DNA of 64,000 nt from Insolitispirillum peregrinum (GTDB lineage Bacteria; Pseudomonadota; Alphaproteobacteria; Rhodospirillales; Rhodospirillaceae): assembly GCF_042665255.1 (NCBI RefSeq), contig NZ_JBHTCD010000011.1, one strand, 5' to 3'. The position numbers and the translations under genes were made by a program. Positions 32,140 to 39,413 of this stretch are shown here, piece after piece (position 1 is the stretch's first letter; each line of letters begins with the position of its first letter). Below the pieces are notes generated by a model. That model saw only the letters and a program-made list of their open reading frames with translations. It was not told the origin of the DNA and made no database searches.

Positions 32140-32331
32140 ACCGGCCTGCGTGAAACCTGATGCCACAGTACACGACAGTTGGTGAGGAATGGTGGATTGC
32201 CGTCCACACCAGCCCGGGGAAAGTGCCCCTAAGCCCTCATTTTTTCTTTAAATATCAAATCAATGGGGTCCGGGGCCTCAAGGCCCCGGCGAGGTGTGGA
32301 GCAGCGCTCCACGATCCTGTTTTCTTTTAGG
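32137..32331. repeat. Long inverted-repeat element, right end missing
   Basis: The left terminal repeat TAGACCGGCCTGCGTG begins inside the chemoreceptor stop codon. The interior with CCGGGGCC-TCAA-GGCCCCGG and TGGAGC-AGC-GCTCCA follows, and the element stops at TTTTCTTTTAG, against the cysS stop (32327-32329). The right terminal repeat and unit A are absent. The element fills the convergent gap completely. Confidence 0.82.
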
Positions 32332-33859
32332 CGCCTGCCACCACCCATTCCCATTCGGTGCCGGTCGGGCCGTCCTTGATGGCGACCCCGGCTGTGGCCA
32401 GTTGGTCGCGCAGGCGGTCGGAGGCGGCAAAGTCCTTGGCCTTGCGGGCTTCGGTGCGCTGGGCGATCAACGCAGTGATCTCCTCGTCGCTGATGGTTGC
32501 CGACGCCGGGCGCAGGGCAAGGTCTGCCGGGTCGGTCACCAGCAGGTTCAGGCCCAGCACAAGATCATACAGCGCCACCAGACGCAGGGCCTGCTCGGCG
32601 GGCATCTTTTTGTGGTCGAGAATTTCGCCCAGCTTGACCAGCACCTGCGGGGTGTGCAGGTCGTTGGAAATTGCCTGATCCAGCGCGTTGACATAGCCGG
32701 TCAGGGCGCGGTCCAGTCCGGCGCACAGGGCGTTGCGGATATAGGTGAACGGGCCGCCACTCTGGTATTTTGCTTCACTGGCGATGCGCAGCCAGTCCGC
32801 CGGGCCGACCTCGTCGCGCAGACGCCGGACGCGCAGCAGCATCCGGCGCAGGTTGGCGCGGGAGCCATCGAGAGCTTCCCAGGTGAATTCCAGATTGGAG
32901 CGGTACGAGGCGGTCAGCAGGAACAGGCGATAGACCAGCGGGTGGATGCCACGGTCAACCAGCGTTTGCAGGGTCAGGAAGTTGCCCTTGGACTTCGACA
33001 TTTTTTCTGAATCGCGCAGGACCAGAAATTCGTTGTGCATCCACCAGTTGGCACCGGGGTGATCGGTGCAGGCATGGGCCTGGTTCTGGGCGATTTCGTT
33101 GCAGTGGTGCACCTGACGGTGATCAATGCCGCCGGTGTGAATGTCAAACATCTTGCCGAGGTACTTGGTTGACATCACCGAGCATTCCAGATGCCAGCCC
33201 GGTGCGCCGATCCCCCACGGGGTATGCCATTCCATCAGGCGCTGCTTGTCGGTCGGGCTGAAACGCCAGACGGCAAAGTCGCTGGGGTTGCGCTTGCCAT
33301 CGGGGCCGGAAACGCGCTTGCCGGCTTCTTGCCCTTCCAGATCCAGCAGACCCAGCTTGCCATAGGAGGCGACCTTCGAGGTGTCGAAATACACCCCGTC
33401 CTCCAGCGTGTAGGTCACGCCCTGATCTTCCAGCTTTTGCGCGAAGGCGATCATTTCCTGAATGTGGTCGGTGGCCTTGGACCAGATCGACGGCGACATG
33501 ATGTTCAGGCGGCCCAGATCGCGCTGGAACGCCTCGGTGTAATGGGCGGCGATGTCCCACACGGTCCGCTTTTGCTGTTCGGCGGCCTTTTCCATCTTGT
33601 CGTCGCCCTCGTCGGCGTCCGAGGTCAGATGGCCAACATCGGTGATGTTGATGACGTGGGTGACGTCATGGCCTTTCCACGCCAGCGTGCGGCGCAGGGT
33701 GTCAACGAACACATAGGCGCGCAGGTTGCCGATGTGGGCGTAGTTATAGACTGTCGGACCACAGCTGTAGACTCGCACATGCTCGGGGTCGATGGGGACG
33801 AACTCGGACAGTTCGCGGCCATAGGAGTTGAAGAGCATTAAGGGATGAGTCTTCGTCAT
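32327..33859 (-). CDS. cysS: Cysteinyl-tRNA synthetase
   Basis: This 510-residue class I synthetase charges tRNA-Cys. The signature HIGN is at 42-45, the zinc-ligand cysteine is C33, and KMSKS is at 286-290. The zinc-site region reads HTGGIDHRQVHHCNEIAQNQ, the variant clade that lacks the usual FPHHENE. ATG 33859 (AGGA upstream) matches the family N-terminus; the frame extends upstream to 33931 without likeness. It is divergent from the NCS2 permease and convergent with the chemoreceptor. Confidence 0.95.
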   Translation of the reverse strand: MTKTHPLMLFNSYGRELSEFVPIDPEHVRVYSCGPTVYNYAHIGNLRAYVFVDTLRRTLAWKGHDVTHVINITDVGHLTSDADEGDDKMEKAAEQQKRTVWDIAAHYTEAFQRDLGRLNIMSPSIWSKATDHIQEMIAFAQKLEDQGVTYTLEDGVYFDTSKVASYGKLGLLDLEGQEAGKRVSGPDGKRNPSDFAVWRFSPTDKQRLMEWHTPWGIGAPGWHLECSVMSTKYLGKMFDIHTGGIDHRQVHHCNEIAQNQAHACTDHPGANWWMHNEFLVLRDSEKMSKSKGNFLTLQTLVDRGIHPLVYRLFLLTASYRSNLEFTWEALDGSRANLRRMLLRVRRLRDEVGPADWLRIASEAKYQSGGPFTYIRNALCAGLDRALTGYVNALDQAISNDLHTPQVLVKLGEILDHKKMPAEQALRLVALYDLVLGLNLLVTDPADLALRPASATISDEEITALIAQRTEARKAKDFAASDRLRDQLATAGVAIKDGPTGTEWEWVVAGA

Positions 33860-34029
33860 GATCCTGACTTTGCTTTTTGGCAGAGGAAACAAGGTGGGCC
33901 GTACCATCGCATGAACGATCAGGCAGGGCAATCATCTCCCCATTGAGATGGACGGGAATTTGCGGCAGGTTAGCGCCCAATCTGGCAGGAGGATACTCCT
34001 TGCTGCTCCCCCAAAAACGGAGACGTTCC

Positions 34030-35367
34030 ATGGCTTCCGCCACCAGACCCGATGGTGCTGCCCCCGCTGCAGCACCGGATATCGTGCTGGACATTCATGA
34101 AAAGCCCTCTCTGGCCGCCTGGCTGCCGTTGTCGGCCCAGCACCTGTTTGCCATGTTCGGTGCTACCATTCTGGTGCCCTACCTGACCGGCCTTAGCCCG
34201 TCGGTGGCGCTGGTCACCAGCGGCATCGGGACATTGCTGTATATCGTCTGTACCCGTGGCCGTATCCCGGCCTATCTGGGCTCTTCCTTTGCCTTTATTG
34301 CGCCGTTGATTGCCGGGACGCAGATCGCGGGCGTTGAAGGGGCGCTGGTCGCGGCCGCCCTGTCGGGCGTGGTTTATATCATCGTCGCCTTCTTTATCTG
34401 GCGGGCGGGCATTGACTGGCTGCTGGCGCTGCTGCCGCCGGTGGTGGTCGGCCCGGTGATCATGTGTATTGGTCTGTCCCTTGCGCCGGTGGCGGTGGGC
34501 ATGGCGATGAATGATCCGCTGACCAAGGCCTATTCGACGACCCATCTTGGCATTGCCCTGTTTACGCTGGCGGTGACCATCGGTGCGACGATGTTCCTGC
34601 GCGGGGTGTTTGCTCTGGTGCCGGTGCTGTTCGGGATCATTGCCGGGTATACTGCCTCGATTGCTGCCGGGCTGGTGGACTTCAGCACCGTGATCAATGC
34701 GCCGCTGTTTGCCATGCCGGCCTTTACCATTCCCGGTGTGACCGGGCCGTTCACCGTCTCGCTGTCGGCCATCCTGATCATTGCGCCGGTGGCACTGGTG
34801 ACCATTACCGAACATCTGGGCGACCAGATGGTGCTGTCAAAGGTGACCGGGCGGAATTTTCTGGTCGAACCGGGGTTGCACCGTTCGATTCTGGGCGATG
34901 GTCTGGCCACTGCTCTGGCCGGGATGCTGGGCGGGCCGCCGAACACCACCTATGGCGAAAACGTCGGGGTGATTGCCATTACCCGCGTGATGAGCGTATG
35001 GGTGATCGGTGGCGCCGCCGTTCTGGCGACCTTGTTCGGGTTTCTGGGCAGCGTGTCGGCCCTGATCCAGACCGTGCCGACCGCTGTCATGGGCGGGGTG
35101 TCGATGCTGTTGTTCGGGGTGATTGCCAGTTCCGGCCTGCGCATGCTGATTGACCGGCATGTCGATCTGGGGCGCAAGCGGAACCTGATCATCGTGTCGG
35201 TGATTCTGGTGATGGGGATTGGCAAGGTGGAACTGAGTCTGGGATCGGCGTTCACCATTTCGAACATCGCTCTGGCGACGCTGGTTGGTGTTGTGTTGAA
35301 CCTGATCCTGCCGGGTCGGGACAAGGCCGACAAGGGTGGCTCGATCTTCCAGAAGACCGAAGCCTGA
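34030..35367 (+). CDS. NCS2-family nucleobase permease (uracil/xanthine type)
   Basis: This 445-residue membrane protein of the UraA/XanQ family has about 14 hydrophobic segments. Recognisable are AQHLFAMFGATILVP at the start of the core, VTITEHLGDQMVLSK (the conserved Glu of TM8) and GGPPNTTYGENVGVIAITRV (TM10 motif). It imports uracil or a related base with a cation. ATG 34030 has GGAG 7 nt upstream. No purine riboswitch was seen in the leader. It is a single-gene unit. Confidence 0.92.
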   Translation: MASATRPDGAAPAAAPDIVLDIHEKPSLAAWLPLSAQHLFAMFGATILVPYLTGLSPSVALVTSGIGTLLYIVCTRGRIPAYLGSSFAFIAPLIAGTQIAGVEGALVAAALSGVVYIIVAFFIWRAGIDWLLALLPPVVVGPVIMCIGLSLAPVAVGMAMNDPLTKAYSTTHLGIALFTLAVTIGATMFLRGVFALVPVLFGIIAGYTASIAAGLVDFSTVINAPLFAMPAFTIPGVTGPFTVSLSAILIIAPVALVTITEHLGDQMVLSKVTGRNFLVEPGLHRSILGDGLATALAGMLGGPPNTTYGENVGVIAITRVMSVWVIGGAAVLATLFGFLGSVSALIQTVPTAVMGGVSMLLFGVIASSGLRMLIDRHVDLGRKRNLIIVSVILVMGIGKVELSLGSAFTISNIALATLVGVVLNLILPGRDKADKGGSIFQKTEA

Positions 35368-35777
35368 TCTGCCAGCCCCTTGCGGCAGAAGCCTCTATTC
35401 CCAACTTTTTTCTGGGTTATGGCGAGCCTGTGATCGTGTCGAGGGCCTCCGTGCGGCTCTCGACGGGTGCGGGGTGACGAGAGCCTGTGTTTTTTCCGCT
35501 CCGGGAGTGTGCGATTCGCCTTGCTCTCGCACGGGCTACACCCTGGGACAACTTATTCACTAGTGAATCTGCCTGTTGTCGACCAATGGGAGCGTAAATT
35601 CTTCAGATTTCTGTGGCGGTTGAGTCATTTACGCCTCTGGGGTGTGGAAGCCCCTTCCCATGGCTGTTTTCTTGCGCCACAGTGATCTTTGGCGGGTCAT
35701 TTCCTGCTGACCGGCCCCTGCAAGCGTTTGCTGGCCCGGACGCGAGCGCCCATCCCCCTGTGCCCGGGAGAGACAAC
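35368..35777. other. Intergenic region with nested palindromes
   Basis: A weak stem TCTGCC/GGCAGA follows the permease stop (35368-35389). The stretch 35430-35540 is unremarkable. A nested palindrome at 35547-35580 is annotated separately. No convincing gene; the frame ahead of 35778 lacks a good start. Confidence 0.35.
35547..35580. promoter_or_regulatory. Nested palindrome, possible operator
   Basis: ATTCACTAGTGAAT (35555-35568) is a perfect 14-bp palindrome, framed by GACAAC (35547-35552) and GTTGTC (35575-35580). It has the look of a dimeric regulator site, about 200 bp upstream of the small gene at 35778. The regulator is unknown. Confidence 0.4.
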
Positions 35778-35969
35778 ATGGCAATGGATACCTCTGCTCC
35801 CCTGTCTGACGATGAGCTGGATGATATCCTGCTGGCATTTGAAAGCTTTGGCAGCGTGGCCGCCCAAGCAATAAAGTCAGATATTCCGGCGCGGACGGCG
35901 ATGGAAGAGCGGGATGGCTGCATCGTCCTGCGGCCCGATTTCGGAAAGCCCCACCGTTCCCGTTTTTAA
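35778..35969 (+). CDS. Small acidic protein of unknown function
   Basis: This is a predicted 63-residue protein, MAMDTSAPLSDDELDDILLA and onward, acidic at the N-terminus and basic at the C-terminus (KPHRSRF). GGGAG lies 7 nt upstream of ATG 35778, and codon use looks coding. No family is recognised. It precedes the EpmB/KamA gene by 56 bp on the same strand and could share its transcript. Confidence 0.5.
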   Translation: MAMDTSAPLSDDELDDILLAFESFGSVAAQAIKSDIPARTAMEERDGCIVLRPDFGKPHRSRF

Positions 35970-36025
35970 GCCGCTGCCGGATTGCCCCTTGATTTCAGTG
36001 CAAGAGGGGCGTACCTCAAGCCATC

Positions 36026-37018
36026 ATGACTGAACAGTGCGCTCTGCCATTACAGGTTTCCCAAGCGGAAGACCTGTCATCCTCTGCCCCTTCTGTCGAT
36101 CTGGAGGCTGTTGCGGCACGCTATGCCGTGCGCACAACTCCATTTCTTGACCAGTTGATGGCCAATGCGCCGCCAGAGGATCCGCTGGTTCGCCAGTTCC
36201 AGCCATCAGTCGCCGAGCTGTACGATGCCCCGGATGATCTGGCTGATCCGATCGGGGATGATGTCAAAAGCCCCTTGCCGGGCATTGTCCATCGCTATCC
36301 TGACCGGGTGCTGCTGAAGCCGATCCATGTCTGTGCTGCCTATTGCCGTTTTTGCTTCCGGCGGGAGCAGGTGGGGCCGGGTGGCGAAGCCCTCAATGAT
36401 CAGGAACTGGAACGGGCTCTGGACTATATCCGCCAGACGCCCGCCGTGTGGGAAGTGGTCCTGACGGGCGGTGATCCCCTGCTGCTGTCACCACGACGGT
36501 TGCGGCGGATCATGCAGGCACTGGAAGAGATCCCGCATGTCGAGGTCTTGCGCATTCACAGCCGCCTGCCGGTTCATGATCCACACAAGGTCAACCGCGA
36601 GATGATGGATGCGTTGGCCGGGGAAGGTCGGAACCCCGAACGGCTGGCTTTGTGGATGGCGGTTCACATCAACCACCGGCAAGAGTTGGTGCCCGAGGTG
36701 GTGCAGGCCCTGCACCGGATGCAGGCGGCCGGCATTCCGCTGATCTCGCAGACGGTGTTGCTGCGAGGGGTCAATGACGACCCGCAGGCCCTGTGTGATC
36801 TGTTTCGCGGGCTGGTGCGCCATGGGGTGAAGCCCTATTATCTGCACCATCCTGACCCGGCCCCGGGAACCAGCCATTTCCGCCTGAGCCTTGATGAAGG
36901 GCGGGCAATTGTGCGGGCGGTGCATGCCAAGCTGTCAGGTCTGGCCCGTCCAACCTATATCCTCGATCGTCCGGAAGGGGCGGGCAAGGTGCATATCAGC
37001 CTGTATGACGGGGTCTGA
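36026..37018 (+). CDS. EpmB/KamA-family radical SAM aminomutase-like protein
   Basis: The 330-residue radical SAM protein has its cluster motif in CAAYCRFCFRRE, VVLTGGDPLLLSPRRL, and PLISQTVLLRGVNDD. The length and lack of the long N- and C-terminal parts of clostridial lysine 2,3-aminomutase fit EpmB, which makes beta-lysine for elongation factor P modification. No efp or epmA is adjacent, so the partner genes are elsewhere or the role differs. The TGA stop abuts a repeat element. Confidence 0.87.
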   Translation: MTEQCALPLQVSQAEDLSSSAPSVDLEAVAARYAVRTTPFLDQLMANAPPEDPLVRQFQPSVAELYDAPDDLADPIGDDVKSPLPGIVHRYPDRVLLKPIHVCAAYCRFCFRREQVGPGGEALNDQELERALDYIRQTPAVWEVVLTGGDPLLLSPRRLRRIMQALEEIPHVEVLRIHSRLPVHDPHKVNREMMDALAGEGRNPERLALWMAVHINHRQELVPEVVQALHRMQAAGIPLISQTVLLRGVNDDPQALCDLFRGLVRHGVKPYYLHHPDPAPGTSHFRLSLDEGRAIVRAVHAKLSGLARPTYILDRPEGAGKVHISLYDGV

Positions 37019-37280
37019 TGCCCCGAACCCCCGTTTTTCTTTAAAGATCAAATCAATGGGGTCCGGGGCCTCAAGGCCCCGGCGAGGTGTGGAGCAGCGC
37101 TTCACGTCCTTGCTTCCTTCCTGTCGTACACTGTGGCGTCAGATGTAACGCACGCTGGCCTAACCTTTTGTTCTGTCGCATTGTTTATGCGGAAACCGGT
37201 TCCCACTTTTCGCACAATGCTCGTTTGTTCTGTCGCATTGTTTATGCGGAAACCGGTTCCCACTTTTCACACAATGCTCT
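37016..37280. repeat. Left-truncated long element plus two tandem unit A copies
   Basis: The element begins within the CCTGAGGCCCC part (at the EpmB-like stop codon), retains both internal hairpins and the right terminal repeat (TAACGCACGCTGGCC, about 37146-37160), and is followed by two head-to-tail copies of inverted unit A with a 57-bp period (37167-37223 and 37224-37280). The right hairpin arm has one change (GCTTCA). The boundary is convergent with DUF423. Confidence 0.85.
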
Positions 37281-37307
37281 CAGTGTGACGCACGTACACT
37301 GCCCTTC

Positions 37308-37739
37308 CTATTTTCCGTCTTCCACAGGGGTACGGCGCAGAACCTGAATGCCGACCGGAAACAGCAGCAGCCACGCCAGAATCAGCGAGGTTCCGCCATA
37401 GGGGGCAACTGGTCCGGCCGCAATTCCGCCAAGGGCAATGGCATAGAGAGCACCGCAAAACAAGGTGGTCCCGATGGCCAGCAAGGCTCCGCACGCCACC
37501 AGCCAGCAACCGGCAATCCGGGCCACAGGGCTGAGGGAGCCGATGGCAACGGCCAGCAGGGCAACGGCATGGATCAGTTGATAACGGGTGGCTTTTTCCA
37601 TCAGGTCGAGGATGGCGGCAGGCTGATCGGCCAGCCCATGGGCGGCATAGGCTCCCAGTCCGACGGACAAGGCTCCGTGGATGCCTGCGACAAGAAACCA
37701 GAGACCGGCGAGCTTTTGTACAAGGCGATGCGAAATCAT
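37308..37739 (-). CDS. DUF423 family membrane protein
   Basis: This 143-residue protein has four hydrophobic helices and the DUF423/YgdD pattern: LGAYAAHGL after the first helix, RYQLIHAVALLAV, GTTLFCGALYA, and PYGGTSLILAW. It is an inner-membrane protein of unknown function. The length is typical. It is convergent with the EpmB-like gene. Confidence 0.88.
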   Translation of the reverse strand: MISHRLVQKLAGLWFLVAGIHGALSVGLGAYAAHGLADQPAAILDLMEKATRYQLIHAVALLAVAIGSLSPVARIAGCWLVACGALLAIGTTLFCGALYAIALGGIAAGPVAPYGGTSLILAWLLLFPVGIQVLRRTPVEDGK

Positions 37740-37762
37740 GGAGGGGCGTCCTTCCAGAGCGA

Positions 37763-37807
37763 GAGCATTATGCGAAAATTGGCTTTCGCTTTTCGCGCAA
37801 TGCTCTG
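37763..37807. repeat. Unit A repeat, degenerate
   Basis: GAGCATTATGCGAAAATTGG...TTTTCGCGCAATGCTCT keeps the outer arms of unit A but the centre has become GGCTTTCGC. It sits about 25 bp upstream of the DUF423 gene start. Confidence 0.6.
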
Positions 37808-37927
37808 AGATCGCCTGTGGTCATAGCATGGCTGGGCAGAGAGCCCCACAGTAGAGTTGTTTTAAAATCACTAAAAAATGATTCCACCCACGGATCTCCG
37901 GCATTTGCCGCGCCTGACCCGACAGGC

Positions 37928-37957
37928 AAAAAAAAGGCGGGACCACGGGGCCCCGCC
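37928..37957 (-). terminator. Rho-independent terminator of a minus-strand transcript
   Basis: Read on the minus strand, GGCGGGGCC-CCGT-GGTCCCGCC forms a 9-bp stem with a tetraloop, followed by eight consecutive T. This is the cleanest intrinsic terminator in the window, yet no gene ends just upstream of it. Confidence 0.85.
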
Positions 37958-38090
37958 ATAAAGTGCGCTCTTGAGGGAAAGAGGATACCGATACCGTCAG
38001 CGTTCCCAAGTGAGCCTTCCGACCCCTGCATGGGTGGACGCTCTGAACTGTTTGGGTGCTCCCCGGTAAAAACAGAGTGGCAGAACGGAG
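37936..38090 (-). ncRNA. Candidate small RNA, possibly 6S RNA (ssrS)
   Basis: The terminator at 37928-37957 lacks an upstream reading frame. About 150 nt of minus-strand sequence before it can fold, with GGTCGGAAGG and GGGAACGCTGAC (38000-38030 region) forming an apical stem-like block. The pattern CCACCC...GGTCGGAAGG...GGGAACGC recalls alphaproteobacterial 6S RNA, which binds RNA polymerase holoenzyme. That identification rests on memory of the family, not on an alignment. A TAAATG at 38095-38100 (minus strand) could be the -10. The 5' end is a guess. Confidence 0.45.
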
Positions 38091-38100
38091 GGTGCATTTA

Positions 38101-38116
38101 TGTGACAGCCATCACA
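38101..38116. promoter_or_regulatory. CRP-family consensus dyad
   Basis: TGTGACAGCCATCACA is a perfect TGTGA-N6-TCACA, the CRP consensus. It lies just upstream of the candidate small RNA on the minus strand, partly where its -35 would be, so repression or activation depends on the true start. Confidence 0.5.
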
Positions 38117-38238
38117 GAATCACATCTTTTCAATACTTTTTGTCTTTTTGACGAGATGGGGTGTGTCTCAATAGACAACAATAATGAAAGCGCGCCCTTG
38201 TAGATTTCCGTTGCAGGTGCCTTTCTACTTTTTATGTT

Positions 38239-38343
38239 TAGAGCAGCGTGCGTTAAATCGGACGCAAGCACGCTGCTCTAACCTTTTGTTTTGCCGCATT
38301 GTTGTTGCGAAAACCGGTTCCCGCTTTTCGCACAATGCTCTGG
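38239..38343. repeat. Short inverted-repeat element plus unit A
   Basis: TAGAGCAGCGTG (38239-38250) and CACGCTGCTCTA (38269-38280) are a perfect 12-bp inverted repeat with part of the inner terminal-repeat sequence, i.e. fused element ends. Inverted unit A follows to 38343, 5 bp before the stop of the GGDEF response-regulator gene. Confidence 0.8.
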
Positions 38344-38348
38344 TTTGT

Positions 38349-39317
38349 TCAGCCAGGCAGCTCGTTGCCTTCGACGCAATTGCGGCCATTGTTTTTTGCC
38401 ATTTCCAGCTGCTCTTTGGCGCGGGAGATCAGTTGGAATGGCATCATGTCAAGGCTGGGAACACAGGTGCTGACCCCGCACGAGATGGTGACGGAATGTT
38501 CGTCATTGTCCGGCAAGGGATAGGGAATGGACAGGGCTTCAACGGCAGAGCGTGCCTGCTCGGCCAGCTGGATGGCGCCTTCCAGTTCGGTGTCGGGCAG
38601 AATGGCGATAAAGACTTTGCCATCATAGCGGGCGGCCATGTCGCCGGGGCGGCAGAGGTATCCGGCAATGGTCCGCGCCACTTTGCGCAGGCAATCGTCG
38701 CCTTTGAGGTGGCCGTGGCTGAGATTGTATTCCTTGAACTGATCCAGGCTGACCATGAAAATGGAAATCGGTGATCCAGACCGCTGGCAGCGGCGCCATT
38801 CACTGGCCAGAGCATCGTCAGCACGGCGCTTGTTGGGCAGGCCGGTAAGGCCGTCAACCTGACTCATGTCCCGCAACAGGTCGCGCTGGCGTTTGAATTC
38901 GATGTGATTGCGCACACGAGCCCGCACGATGGGGGGGCTGAGGGGTTTGACGAAATAGTCGATGGCCCCCATTTCCAGCCCGCGCGCCTCATCTTTTTCT
39001 TCCCCCAGGGCCGAGACAAAGATGATCGGAATATCGCGGGTATCGGGCAATTCGCGCAGGATGCAGCAAATCTGATAGCCGTCCATTTCCGGCAGCATGA
39101 TGTCAAGCAGGACCAGGTCCGGCTTTTTTTCTTTGGCCATGCGAACCGCATCAGGACCATTCGTGGCAAAAATGATCTCGTGATCGTCGCGCAGAATGTT
39201 GCTAAGCATGTGAATATTGGAGGGCACGTCATCGACAACCAGAATACGTCCACCCGTGATGGACCCGGTTGATGCCAGCCGTTGTTCCTGCGGTAGTTCC
39301 ACGCTGTTTATCCTCAA
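38349..39317 (-). CDS. Response regulator with degenerate GGDEF domain
   Basis: The product is 322 residues. A CheY-like receiver (about 23-140) has phospho-acceptor D72 in LLDIMLPEMDG. The GGDEF-fold domain (150-310) opens DGLTGLPNKRRADDAL. Where active cyclases read GG[DE]EF, residues 232-236 are DGKVF, so diguanylate cyclase activity is unlikely; it may bind GTP or act through protein contacts. It lies 96 bp downstream of the PAS-HPt kinase on the same strand and is its probable phosphorylation partner. Confidence 0.87.
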   Translation of the reverse strand: MRINSVELPQEQRLASTGSITGGRILVVDDVPSNIHMLSNILRDDHEIIFATNGPDAVRMAKEKKPDLVLLDIMLPEMDGYQICCILRELPDTRDIPIIFVSALGEEKDEARGLEMGAIDYFVKPLSPPIVRARVRNHIEFKRQRDLLRDMSQVDGLTGLPNKRRADDALASEWRRCQRSGSPISIFMVSLDQFKEYNLSHGHLKGDDCLRKVARTIAGYLCRPGDMAARYDGKVFIAILPDTELEGAIQLAEQARSAVEALSIPYPLPDNDEHSVTISCGVSTCVPSLDMMPFQLISRAKEQLEMAKNNGRNCVEGNELPG

Positions 39318-39413
39318 AGCATTCCCCGGATCGGGAACAATCCGGGTTTGGCAAGAGCCTGTTGGGGAAGGGCTGTCACGCGCGTGCAGCGCCTTTTTTC
39401 CTTATGGAATAGA

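Larger units (their letters stand above)
37740..38348. other. 609-bp intergenic region between two minus-strand genes
   Basis: It contains a degenerate unit A (37763-37807), a minus-strand terminator (37928-37957) ending a candidate small RNA, a CRP-type dyad (38101-38116), an AT-rich stretch to about 38235, and a short element with unit A (38239-38343). No protein-coding frame is convincing; the 128-codon plus-strand frame at 37817 runs through the terminator. Confidence 0.5.

Noticed and set aside
33860..34029. Purine or other riboswitch before the NCS2 permease
   Set aside because: No conserved riboswitch core seen; the leader is short and shows only a weak GCAGGAG/CTCCTTGC stem.
37817..38203. 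128-codon plus-strand open frame
   Set aside because: Runs through a strong minus-strand terminator, lacks a ribosome-binding site and family likeness.
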